A stretch of 64,000 nucleotides of DNA. Source: an uncultured Prevotellaceae bacterium (GTDB lineage Bacteria; Bacteroidota; Bacteroidia; Bacteroidales; Bacteroidaceae). Positions 28,369-36,855 of the stretch are shown one piece after another. Position 1 is the first letter of the stretch; every line of letters begins with the position of its first letter. Under the pieces are notes generated by a model, which was given only the letters and a program-made list of their open reading frames with translations, did no database searches and was not told where the DNA came from. The DNA lies in NCBI GenBank assembly GCA_902799765.1, contig CADCBZ010000028.1:1-64000 (forward strand). Direction: 5' to 3'. The translations under genes were made by a program, and so were the position numbers.

Positions 28369-29785
28369 CCACAATACGTCCTAAACGACTCCATCGGATA
28401 CCTGCAAAACTCCGACGGTCAGGATTACTTGACCACCAGATGAAGATTGGCTTACCCACGATATGATCCTCTGGCACAAATCCCCAGTAGCGTGAGTCGG
28501 CAGAATTATGACGGTTGTCACCCATCATCCAGTAGTAGTCCATCTTGAAGGTATAGTCACGCGCCTCCTTACCATTGATATAGATGCGTCCGTCATCAAT
28601 CGTCAGCGTGTTGCCCTCATAAACGCGAATAGGTCGCTCATAGATGGCGATATTATCCAATGTCAGACGGATCTTCTCCCCTTTCTTCGGAATCCAGATA
28701 GGACCGTAGTTATCACGGGTCCAACCTTTATTACCATTCAAGGGATAGATTTCCAACTCATTGGCCTCCGTATTCAGTTTGACACTCTCCACAATGTCAT
28801 TTCTGGCCTGCAAGGTGGTCACTGCATATTTCGTAAGCGGCATATAACCCAATGTATTCAGGCTGGTCAGATCTTCCATCGAGATGCCTAACTGATCCAT
28901 CAGGTCCTCAGGGAGAGCCTGCTTCAACTTCACATAATAGGTGTATTGGACATTCTGAGGCTCCTTGTTCTTCTTGCCGTCGAGATAGACCATACGGTTG
29001 CGGATCTCCAGTGTCTGACCAGGCAATCCCACACAGCGCTTCACATAGTTCTCCCTGCGGTCTGTGGGACGTGTGATAATCTCACCATACTCTGCCTGGT
29101 TCCGCCACAGTTCGTTACGCCCTAAGGTGTAGATAGTCTCGAAGTATTTGATACGTTCTTCCGCTGATAACTTGTCGGGGTCAGGGCGGTTGGGATATAA
29201 CTGATAACCGATACCATAGCACATCTGGTAATAGTCGTAGGCCTGATACTGCGGAGCAGAACAGAGTGTATCGCCTGCAGGGAAGTTGAACACGACAATA
29301 TCATTCAGTTCCACCTTTCCCAATCCCTTTACACGACGGTAATCCCAATGAGGCCAGTCAATATAACTCTTACACTCCACCACAGGCAGTGTATGCTGAG
29401 TGAGCGGCATTGTCAGCGGCGTCTGTGGGATACGGGGACCGTAACTCACCTTCGACACAAACAGATAATCACCCGTCAGTAGCGACTTCTCCAAAGAACT
29501 CGATGGGATGACGTAATTCTGAAAGAAGAACTGGTTGATGAAGTAAACGGCCACCAAGGCGAAGACCAGCGCATCGATCCACGACATCACAAACTTCACG
29601 GGTCGTTCTGACTCTTTCCACCACTGCCACTTGATCTTCTTAGTAATATAGACATCAAAGATGAATGGTATAACCAGCAGTCCCCACCATGACTCTACCC
29701 AATAGAGGAAGAGCAGATAAAGCACCAGCACGCCAATAAATTTGGCCCACTGAACTTTAGGATTGAATTCTTTCTTTTTCACCAT
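28355..29785 (-). CDS. lepB: Signal peptidase I
   Basis: A 476-aa type I signal peptidase anchored in the inner membrane, which cleaves signal peptides of exported proteins. Catalytic Ser97 lies in NYVIPSSSLEKSLLTGD and the general base Lys249 in NYVKRCVGLPGQTLEI. The late box MMGDNRHNSADSRYWGFVP is also present. Two or more N-terminal hydrophobic segments precede the active site. The protein is longer than E. coli LepB because of insertions typical of Bacteroidetes. It follows dapB (82-bp gap) and overlaps the WbqC gene. Confidence 0.94.
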   Translation of the reverse strand: MVKKKEFNPKVQWAKFIGVLVLYLLFLYWVESWWGLLVIPFIFDVYITKKIKWQWWKESERPVKFVMSWIDALVFALVAVYFINQFFFQNYVIPSSSLEKSLLTGDYLFVSKVSYGPRIPQTPLTMPLTQHTLPVVECKSYIDWPHWDYRRVKGLGKVELNDIVVFNFPAGDTLCSAPQYQAYDYYQMCYGIGYQLYPNRPDPDKLSAEERIKYFETIYTLGRNELWRNQAEYGEIITRPTDRRENYVKRCVGLPGQTLEIRNRMVYLDGKKNKEPQNVQYTYYVKLKQALPEDLMDQLGISMEDLTSLNTLGYMPLTKYAVTTLQARNDIVESVKLNTEANELEIYPLNGNKGWTRDNYGPIWIPKKGEKIRLTLDNIAIYERPIRVYEGNTLTIDDGRIYINGKEARDYTFKMDYYWMMGDNRHNSADSRYWGFVPEDHIVGKPIFIWWSSNPDRRSFAGIRWSRLGRIVDDIK

Positions 29786-29867
29786 TATCGTTCATAATTT
29801 CATTCACATAGGTTTGACTCAACGATATTCCGATAAGTTGCAACCTATTCATATATTAACCTACGTT

Positions 29868-30581
29868 TCAAAATTTAAACATATCGCTGATAGTCAGCAA
29901 ACCCTGATGCTCTTTGGTATATTCTGCAGCCAGAACTGCTCCGAGGGCAAAGCCCTTACGACTGTGAGCATCATGGGTGATGGTAATGAGATCAGCATCC
30001 GAGTCATAGCGGATAGTATGGATACCAGGTACCTCTCCACGACGGATATGATCCACACGCAGATACTTCTTGTCTGTGGTATCTTCCTTCCAAGCCTCCT
30101 TACGGTCGATATTCTCCACAATCTCCTCAGCCAAAGTGATAGCTGTGCCACTGGGATGGTCGAGTTTATGCACATGATGCGTCTCCTCCATCTCCACATC
30201 GTACTGAGGGAACTGGTTCATGATCTTCGCCAGATAACGGTTTACGGCAGAGAAGATGGCTACGCCGATCGAGAAGTTCGAAGCCCAGAATAACGTCTTA
30301 CCATCTGCACAGGCCTGACGGACCTCATCGCCATGCTCCTTCATCCAGCCAGTGGAACCACTGACCACCTTCACGCCTTTCGCCCAGGCCTTCAGGTAGT
30401 TACCGTAAGCCGCCTGAGGAGCAGTGAACTCTATTGCCACATCAGCCGACGCAAATGCCGGACTGTCAAAATCCTGTTGATTGTCAATATCGATGATACT
30501 CACAATCTCATGACCACGGTCGCGGGCAATCTGCTCTATCATCTTACCCATCTTTCCGTAACCGATTAATGCTATCTTCAT
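29868..30581 (-). CDS. dapB: 4-hydroxy-tetrahydrodipicolinate reductase
   Basis: A 237-aa DapB of the lysine/diaminopimelate pathway. The nucleotide-binding start MKIALIGYGKMGKMIEQIA and the catalytic signature HHVHKLDHPSGTA are clear. Length is on the short side but normal for Bacteroidales. It starts 3 bases after the stop of the BtuF-like gene, so it may be co-transcribed with the cobalamin set, though functionally it groups with lepB and WbqC as in related genomes. Confidence 0.95.
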   Translation of the reverse strand: MKIALIGYGKMGKMIEQIARDRGHEIVSIIDIDNQQDFDSPAFASADVAIEFTAPQAAYGNYLKAWAKGVKVVSGSTGWMKEHGDEVRQACADGKTLFWASNFSIGVAIFSAVNRYLAKIMNQFPQYDVEMEETHHVHKLDHPSGTAITLAEEIVENIDRKEAWKEDTTDKKYLRVDHIRRGEVPGIHTIRYDSDADLITITHDAHSRKGFALGAVLAAEYTKEHQGLLTISDMFKF

Positions 30582-30584
30582 ATC

Positions 30585-31706
30585 TTAATTCGAATGGTTT
30601 AATTTCTTATAGTACTTGAGTGGTGCGTTTAACTTGACGCCTGGATGCAGAATGCGGATAAAGTCACTTAGCAACCAGTCTGGATGGAAAGGTGATTCCT
30701 CATAGAAACGGGAAGTTTGCACGTTACAGCCATAGACCTCTCCGGTCTGGTAAGCACGGAACTGCTGATAGCCGTCTTTCTCTGCACCAAACGCTTCGAG
30801 GGTGATGGGCTTGGCACCCTCATAGCGGAACATCCACATTTCTGTGTCGAAAGCTTCCTCGAGCACCGTCTCAAATGACAGGGGAAGCGAACCGCTATGC
30901 TCATCGTCCTCCCACGGATAACGCCCTCCGGCATCCTTGATCATCTGACCGATGGTACTGTGTCCACCAGGTACATACCAGACGGAACCCACCTGCTTGT
31001 CCATCATCACCGAACGGCCATCACCAGCTTCCTTGGCCTTCTCTTTCAGATCGTTATAGTTCTTGTCCACCTCTGCAAAGAGCTTATCGGCTCTCTTCTG
31101 CTTACCGAAAAGCAGACCGTAGAAGCGCATCCACTCAGCTCGAGCCAACGGCGACACCTCCATATACTCAGCACACTCCACAAGGGGAATGTCAAGATCC
31201 TCTAACTTACCATAGCCTCCGCTGTTCTCAAAAGGCGACAATAGGATCGCATCTGGATGCAGATCAATGATTTTCTCTATTACAGGACTCATCCCGTCGC
31301 CACAGTCGCTGATACGTCCCCTTTTCACCTGACTTTGGATCCAGGGGATTTTGATATACTTCAAATCAGCCACGCCTGCAATCTTATCCCTACAACCCAG
31401 ATCCATCAGCAAGGAGCAGTGGACGGTGGTAAAGACGACCGCCTTCTGCAAGGGCGTACGGATCACAGTACCCTTAGGCAAATGGAATGGCAACTGTTTG
31501 TTGCGCGGCACTAACACATAGGTGTGAAGTGCCTTACCATCCTCCCAAGGATTGCCAATGGTGGCCACCGTATAACCATCATACTCGTTGATGGAGATGA
31601 GTGAGGCGTATTTAAAAGGCACCTTGTCGCCGCCTCCCTGCTGGTCGGAAGAACCGCCGCAAGAAAGCAGTGACAAAGCAAGGATGAGTCCGAAGAGAAT
31701 TCTCAT
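30585..31706 (-). CDS. BtuF-like ABC transporter substrate-binding lipoprotein
   Basis: A 373-aa helical-backbone (class III) binding protein for cobalamin or a metal chelate. Signal peptide with lipobox LLSC (Cys16). The binding-protein fold is seen from VIRTPLQKAVVFTTVHCSLL through LGCRDKIAGVADL and LHPDAILLSPFENSGG. The start ATG shares one base with the stop of the BtuG-like gene (TAATG), so translation is probably coupled. Its neighbours, a BtuG-like beta-propeller and a BtuB-like receptor, argue for vitamin B12 rather than siderophore. No permease gene (BtuC type) follows. Confidence 0.8.
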   Translation of the reverse strand: MRILFGLILALSLLSCGGSSDQQGGGDKVPFKYASLISINEYDGYTVATIGNPWEDGKALHTYVLVPRNKQLPFHLPKGTVIRTPLQKAVVFTTVHCSLLMDLGCRDKIAGVADLKYIKIPWIQSQVKRGRISDCGDGMSPVIEKIIDLHPDAILLSPFENSGGYGKLEDLDIPLVECAEYMEVSPLARAEWMRFYGLLFGKQKRADKLFAEVDKNYNDLKEKAKEAGDGRSVMMDKQVGSVWYVPGGHSTIGQMIKDAGGRYPWEDDEHSGSLPLSFETVLEEAFDTEMWMFRYEGAKPITLEAFGAEKDGYQQFRAYQTGEVYGCNVQTSRFYEESPFHPDWLLSDFIRILHPGVKLNAPLKYYKKLNHSN

Positions 31707-32863
31707 TAATATACTATCTTTTGGGTTCCGTAAGAGAACTCTATCTTATGAGGTTCTACACCCGTGTCGAAGGAACCTACATACTGACCTGCGTTGGCAT
31801 AAATGTTCACGAAACCTGGTAGCGCATAGCTAGGATAACCTGTATCGGGATCCTTCGGACGAGATGCAATATAGATATAGCCTGTATTCGGATCAATAGA
31901 AATGGCTGCCGGCGCAACGATTGGATGGCTTGAATCACCATACAGGCTCAGTGTTGACAAAACGCCGTATTCGATATTATAAACACTATAAGACGGACCA
32001 GTAGTAGCACCCCATGGATCATTAAAAGTATAGATAGTATAGCCCGAGGCTGCCATACCCGTGGCATTAGGAACCACCAGTGAAGTATTATTGCCACTAA
32101 CCATATAAACTCCGGCATCTTTTTGAGAACCAGTCTCGTCATAGTAGCCATAGTCAAGCACATAAAGCGTCGAGCCTGCTGCTGCAATTTCCTGCGGATT
32201 CTTTACCTTGTCGTACTTGCTCTCTGTCACACTACCACTTGTCAGATCAATACAAGAAATAGAACCGTTGCCCATGCCCCAGTCGCTGTTGGCTACATAG
32301 ATGGCAGGTTGGGTTGAACTGCTGGGCGAAGCACCTAAGGCCAGTCCTTCTGGATAAGAGCCAACCTGATACTTCGCCTTCAGCGAGTAAGATATCGTGT
32401 CGATAGCTGCCACATAGCCGCCATAAGTGGTGAAATACACCTTGTCTTCGTAAGCAGCGATGCGTCGAGGTGTACTACCATCTGCATCTCCCAACAGATC
32501 TGTGGTGCTCACCTTGGCGAGCTCCTTAAAGTTTCTGACATCCAGCACAAAGATCGTGTTCTCGTCAGAACCTACGATATACACCTTCTGACCATACACC
32601 ATCACATCGTTAGGTGTACCGCCAAGGCTTTTGCCATTGACTTTCTTATAAACATTCTGCTCGGCTGCGCCTGTTGTAGCGTCGAAGTAGGTCAGACTAC
32701 CATCAATGGCCTGATAAGAACTACCATTGTTAATCACAAAAGCGCCCTTAGTTACAACGATCTCCGTAGGTGTGTCACCACCTTTTGAATCATCTCCTAG
32801 ACAGCCTGTGAGGAGGGTTGCACCCATCGCCATCACAGCAAAACTTAACAGATACTTTTTCAT
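31706..32863 (-). CDS. BtuG-like surface cobalamin-binding beta-propeller lipoprotein (DUF5074/YncE-like)
   Basis: A 385-aa lipoprotein with lipobox LTGC (Cys21) followed by acidic residues, a pattern associated with surface export in Bacteroidetes. The rest reads as a seven-bladed YncE-like propeller (for example LGGTPNDVMVYGQKVYIVGS and TPRRIAAYEDKVYFTTYGG). In Bacteroides the same type of protein, BtuG, sits on BtuB and captures vitamin B12 with very high affinity. The gene lies between the BtuB-like receptor (15-bp gap) and the BtuF-like protein (1-bp overlap), which supports that role. Assignment is by family resemblance and context. Confidence 0.75.
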   Translation of the reverse strand: MKKYLLSFAVMAMGATLLTGCLGDDSKGGDTPTEIVVTKGAFVINNGSSYQAIDGSLTYFDATTGAAEQNVYKKVNGKSLGGTPNDVMVYGQKVYIVGSDENTIFVLDVRNFKELAKVSTTDLLGDADGSTPRRIAAYEDKVYFTTYGGYVAAIDTISYSLKAKYQVGSYPEGLALGASPSSSTQPAIYVANSDWGMGNGSISCIDLTSGSVTESKYDKVKNPQEIAAAGSTLYVLDYGYYDETGSQKDAGVYMVSGNNTSLVVPNATGMAASGYTIYTFNDPWGATTGPSYSVYNIEYGVLSTLSLYGDSSHPIVAPAAISIDPNTGYIYIASRPKDPDTGYPSYALPGFVNIYANAGQYVGSFDTGVEPHKIEFSYGTQKIVY

Positions 32864-32878
32864 TTTCGTTATTGTTTT

Positions 32879-34876
32879 TTAAAGTTGATATTTCAGTGAT
32901 ACCTGCCAACTACGCCCAGGCATGGGGTAAAGGCGTACGATCTCATATTGCTGATCGAAGAGGTTCTTCAGATCGAAGCGGGCCTCTAACGATTGTCCGT
33001 TCCAGCAGAAAGTATGCCAGGCTGTCAAGCCTGTGTCCCAATAGCCGTCGATCTTCGTTCCCTCGTAATGCTGGTTGTTAGCCCAGCGGCTGCTGACACC
33101 AGAGCCATGCAGGGAAAGGCTCACCCAGGGGTTCTCCCATCCGATGGCGACACTGCCCGTATGCTTCGGCATGTAGGCAATCTGATAACCATAGAAGGGC
33201 GAACCTGGATTCGTATGGTTCTCGGCCAACTGATAACTATAGTTACCTGACACTTGCAGATTGTTTTCCTGATTGAGACGACAGGTCATGTTGGCCGTCA
33301 GCTCTCCGCCAAACACATCTACCTTTCCCACGTTCACACAGGTCCAGATAAACATATTATAAGGTACGGCCACAATCATATCCTTCACGTGGTTGTAATA
33401 GCCGTCAAGCGTCATCTGGAAGTCACAGCCTTTCGACGCGGTGTCATAGGTCATACCTATATTATATTGGTCTGTGCTCTCTGGCAAGAGATCGGTACTG
33501 CCCAAATGGTAGTAATAGCTCTCATTGAAGGTGGGCGAGCGGAAGATGTTCTTATACGATGCCCTCAGAAAGAGATCCTGATCCTCAACCAGTTTGTACG
33601 ACAGTGAGACCGAGGGCGACAGACGACGCATATTCCGGGCACTCTCACCCAGTTGGGCATCATTCAGATAGAGCGAATAGAGCAGTCGGGCCAGTGCCGT
33701 CAGCCTTCCCTCTTTGTATTTCGCCGTTGCCGACTGAAGAATCGTGTGGCGATAGGGCTTGCCGTTAATCGTCCGATCCGACGAACTGGTGAGGTTGTTA
33801 TAGCCATAGTCCAACGAATAGTCGAAGTTCCACTGATCCGATGGCGTATAGAGCACAGCAGCTGAGGTATAGGCCTCACGCTGCCAGTAGCTGGCATCAT
33901 TCTGGTGATTGGCTGACAACGGGTCTTTGTAGATCGAAGCGTTCCAGTTGTACTTCGCATTCCACTTCAACGACCAGCCCGAACGGTTATGCGTCAGATA
34001 CTGCAACTGTCCGAAGGCATTACGGTCTCGAAGCGTCTCCTTGCTCACATTCGTATAATAATGCACCTGTCCAGGCAACTGACGATCGTTGTCGTAGTAA
34101 TACACCTTTCCGCTGAGACGGTTGAAGGCATTAGGTGTCCAAACGAAGTTCAACTCTCCATGCCCAGTGTTCATCCTGCTGTTCTTGCGGACATCCTTCA
34201 CCACCTGTGTCACATTCTGCACCTCGTAAGGGTAGTCGTTTTCAGCATACGTATATTCACCCACCACAGAAAAGGCGAAGGTCTCACTCAGATTCTGCTC
34301 ATAACGTAGAAACGGACTTATATAGCCAAAGGAGCCAGCCTTCAACTGGGCCGTCAGATGCGGACGCTTGTCACCTGTCGGCATACCGATGGTCTGAATA
34401 TTCAGCACAGCGGAGGCAGAGGCGTTACGGGCAGGAATGAAGATATCGTCATTATCACCCACCACCAACGAGAGGTATTCCACATTATCAAGCGAATAGC
34501 GTGAGAGGTCGATCTCGCCACTCTGACAGTCGCTCAGCATGATACCGTCATAACTCACACCCGTATGCTTGGCACTGAAACCACGTACAGACACCGTCTT
34601 CAGTCCCCCTGCCCCACCATAGTCGCGCAAGGTGACACCAGCCATACGATGCAGGGCGTCAGCCATATCCGTCACACCCAGACTCAGCATCTGCTCACGG
34701 TCGAGGATCCGGAGGGGCGCCGTACTCCTCACCTCGTGCTGACGACGACTTTCTGTCACCGTCACCTCACGAAGCTGATGGGTCCTGTCCGTAATGGTAT
34801 CATTGCGAACAACCTGCCCTTGAGCGATATTCGTCATCAAGCAGGCTATCAGTAGCATGTGTCTGTTTCGCCTCAT
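32879..34876 (-). CDS. BtuB-like TonB-dependent outer-membrane receptor
   Basis: A 665-aa TonB-dependent receptor with signal peptide (about 1-20, ending IAQGQ), a TonB box-like REVTVTESRR, a plug domain (ALHRMAGVTLRDYGGAGGLK, then SVRGFSAKHTGVSYDGIML) and a 22-strand barrel ending in SWQVSLKYQL. Size and plug resemble cobalamin receptors. It heads a run with BtuG-like and BtuF-like genes, so vitamin B12 import is the best guess. A cobalamin riboswitch was looked for, but only 56 bases separate the start from the convergent-strand neighbour's end and none is evident. TAACTTTG on the minus strand (34891-34884) lies very close to the ATG; if it is a -7 box the leader is almost absent. Confidence 0.82.
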   Translation of the reverse strand: MRRNRHMLLIACLMTNIAQGQVVRNDTITDRTHQLREVTVTESRRQHEVRSTAPLRILDREQMLSLGVTDMADALHRMAGVTLRDYGGAGGLKTVSVRGFSAKHTGVSYDGIMLSDCQSGEIDLSRYSLDNVEYLSLVVGDNDDIFIPARNASASAVLNIQTIGMPTGDKRPHLTAQLKAGSFGYISPFLRYEQNLSETFAFSVVGEYTYAENDYPYEVQNVTQVVKDVRKNSRMNTGHGELNFVWTPNAFNRLSGKVYYYDNDRQLPGQVHYYTNVSKETLRDRNAFGQLQYLTHNRSGWSLKWNAKYNWNASIYKDPLSANHQNDASYWQREAYTSAAVLYTPSDQWNFDYSLDYGYNNLTSSSDRTINGKPYRHTILQSATAKYKEGRLTALARLLYSLYLNDAQLGESARNMRRLSPSVSLSYKLVEDQDLFLRASYKNIFRSPTFNESYYYHLGSTDLLPESTDQYNIGMTYDTASKGCDFQMTLDGYYNHVKDMIVAVPYNMFIWTCVNVGKVDVFGGELTANMTCRLNQENNLQVSGNYSYQLAENHTNPGSPFYGYQIAYMPKHTGSVAIGWENPWVSLSLHGSGVSSRWANNQHYEGTKIDGYWDTGLTAWHTFCWNGQSLEARFDLKNLFDQQYEIVRLYPMPGRSWQVSLKYQL

Positions 34877-34932
34877 TGCGCTGCAAAGTTACATAAAAAT
34901 TGCGAAACACACACATTTTTCACAAAAATTAC

Positions 34933-36387
34933 CTAAGTGAGCAGGCGATGGCCCAAATCTTCCCGCTGACAGATGCCGATTATCTGGCTAATCACCTCGT
35001 CCATCTTCGGCACCTGCGCCACATAATACGAAGGATAATCGGCACAGAGCACCACGAGGTTCATCGCCCTCACGCGGATGCCATAATGCGTCTCCAACAT
35101 ATAACGGTAGAGGTTCTGCTGCAGACAGTAGTGATAGAACGAGGTATCGGGCAGATTGATGCCCTTCAGACTCATCTTCCCGTTAAAGCCCTCTGTGATG
35201 GGCTGCCCCTGGGCGTTCACCACCTTCGCACTGCGTTTCCAGTCGTAAATCGTAAACTCTCCGTCATCCTCCTGACAGATCAGGTCGATAGTGCCTGCTA
35301 TGTTTAATGTCGTATCATAAACGGGCCATTCCTGACGATAGGGTTGAATGGCATAATCTTGCACGAACTGCAGGAAATGCTGCTTTTCCTTCTCAACAGA
35401 TATCTCCTCTGTCTCGCCTCGATAGCAGAAGGGATAGACCGCCTCAAACGTACCATCGCGGAAGTAGTTCTCCGTCTGGGCATGTACGAAGGTGCCTACC
35501 TCACTGGCCATCGTGCCGATCCTGTCCCAGTGGTCAAGCGCCTCTTCCACAGGGATGCCCTTGTTCTGCCACTGGCGCTCTGCTGCTGCCAAGGGATTGA
35601 AGCACTCGAAGAAATAACCCACCAGCGAACTTACAGGCAACAGTCGCTGCCTGCCCTGATAGATATAAATATGTTCGTAGGGCTCAAAGTCGATGTGCAC
35701 ATCCTGCTCATAGCGGCCAGCATCTCTGAAGGTGGCCATCTTCTCCTGCATGTCAGCTGTCCGAGGGAAAGGCTTCATCTGCGCCATACACCGACACTCC
35801 GCTGGGGTCATCGTGTAATATTGAGGTTCGTTTGTCGATTGAGCGGTACTGATGATCTGTGCCTTCGCCGCTATCTTCTGCGCCTCCATCTTGGTCCAGC
35901 GCTTCACTGGCGGCAGAGGCAGTTCTGATAACTGGGGGAATGAAAGATGAGGCACACGCGCCTTCAATAATTCTATCAGATAGTCGGCACAAGCCTGATG
36001 ATGGTTCCACACCTGTCGTTCAGCCAGTCTCACCACCGTCCAACCCAAACGTGCCAATAGACCATCGCGATAGTCATCGCCACACGTCAGATAGTGCTGG
36101 GGCACTCGCGTGTAAGGGTCGAAGGGCTCATCGATCTCCACAGCGATCCGCACGTCAGGACGCTCATCCACCAGAATCACCAGATCAGGACAGATCAGGG
36201 GCAAGGCATCCGCCACACAGATGCCCACGTCGTTTCTGAATGTCAGTCCCTCTGGCAGTTGCTCACCCAACCACTCGCAGAAACGGGCTTTCAGTCTGCT
36301 CACCTCGTGGCGGCAGTTCTCGCGAAAGGGATAGAGCACCGTTCCTGGCTCTGGAAGGTGCAGAATAGGATAGGTATCTTGTTTCAC
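34933..36387 (-). CDS. PD-(D/E)XK nuclease-like protein with two candidate nuclease modules
   Basis: About 484 aa, no signal peptide. The C-terminal part has a RecB/Cas4-type PD-(D/E)XK core: GTIDLI with Asp368 and YDWK with Asp382 and Lys384. The N-terminal part has a second endonuclease-like pattern, CPDLVIL (Asp68), IAVEIDEPFD (Glu84, Asp86), then DGLLARLGWTVVRL, resembling DUF559/Vsr-like folds. The start is uncertain: the open frame extends to 36543 but that part overlaps the DUF3467 gene by 143 bases. A GTG at 36387, 13 bases after the DUF3467 stop, removes the overlap and is preferred. Role unknown; DNA repair or processing is plausible. It could be co-transcribed with DUF3467. Confidence 0.65.
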   Translation of the reverse strand: MKQDTYPILHLPEPGTVLYPFRENCRHEVSRLKARFCEWLGEQLPEGLTFRNDVGICVADALPLICPDLVILVDERPDVRIAVEIDEPFDPYTRVPQHYLTCGDDYRDGLLARLGWTVVRLAERQVWNHHQACADYLIELLKARVPHLSFPQLSELPLPPVKRWTKMEAQKIAAKAQIISTAQSTNEPQYYTMTPAECRCMAQMKPFPRTADMQEKMATFRDAGRYEQDVHIDFEPYEHIYIYQGRQRLLPVSSLVGYFFECFNPLAAAERQWQNKGIPVEEALDHWDRIGTMASEVGTFVHAQTENYFRDGTFEAVYPFCYRGETEEISVEKEKQHFLQFVQDYAIQPYRQEWPVYDTTLNIAGTIDLICQEDDGEFTIYDWKRSAKVVNAQGQPITEGFNGKMSLKGINLPDTSFYHYCLQQNLYRYMLETHYGIRVRAMNLVVLCADYPSYYVAQVPKMDEVISQIIGICQREDLGHRLLT

Positions 36388-36400
36388 AGCTGACAGAGGA

Positions 36401-36724
36401 TCAAGCCTCACCTTTTGTGAGGTCAAAGGGTGCGATGGGGGCAGGCTGTTGACTCGGAATGCGGATGGGGCCAAACTCATTCTCGTAGCGAATGATATTC
36501 TCCTGAAGAGCGGCCAGCAGACGCTTGGCGTGCTCTGGTGCAAGGATCACACGGCTCTTCACCTGGGCTTTCGGCACCCCAGGCAGCACACGTGCAAAGT
36601 CGATGATAAAGTCACTGCTCGAATGTGTGATGATGGCAAAATTGGCATACTCACCCTGTGCCACTCCCTGTGGCAACTCCAGTTGCAGCCCTTGCTGCTC
36701 TTTGTTGTTATCGTTCATACTCAC
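36401..36724 (-). CDS. DUF3467 family protein
   Basis: A 107-aa small protein. The core YANFAIITHSSSDFIIDFARVLPG and SRVILAPEHAKRLLAALQENI (given here in parts: YANFAIITHSSSDFIIDF and ILAPEHAKRLLAAL) matches DUF3467, a widespread family of unknown role. The C-terminal tail is proline-rich. ATG at 36718 is an alternative start. It has its own promoter and precedes the nuclease-like gene by 13 bp with the preferred start of that gene. Confidence 0.85.
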   Translation of the reverse strand: MSMNDNNKEQQGLQLELPQGVAQGEYANFAIITHSSSDFIIDFARVLPGVPKAQVKSRVILAPEHAKRLLAALQENIIRYENEFGPIRIPSQQPAPIAPFDLTKGEA

Positions 36725-36743
36725 TCAAATTTCCTTTTGGCTG

Positions 36744-36775
36744 CAAAAATAGTAAAACTTATCCATTCCGCCAAG
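36744..36775 (-). promoter_or_regulatory. Promoter of the DUF3467 gene
   Basis: On the minus strand CTTG (36775-36772), a 20-base spacer and TATTTTTG (36751-36744) match the Bacteroidetes form. Transcription would start about 15-20 bases before the ATG. Confidence 0.4.
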
Positions 36776-36855
36776 ACTTGGAGGGAAAAATCACAATAAG
36801 AAAACCTCTTCAGCCGTTAATCTATTACCTATGTATAACTAAAAAACTAAGAGAT

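Noticed and set aside
34877..34932. Cobalamin riboswitch before the BtuB-like gene
   Set aside because: Only 56 bases are available before the next coding region, and no B12-box-like structure was seen.
36388..36543. Longer start for the nuclease-like gene
   Set aside because: It would overlap DUF3467 by 143 bases in another frame and adds low-complexity sequence; the GTG at 36387 avoids this, though it is not proven.
36658..36855. Longer start for the tyrosine recombinase
   Set aside because: This part lies over the oppositely oriented DUF3467 gene and its promoter; the ATG at 36856 gives a normal N-terminus.
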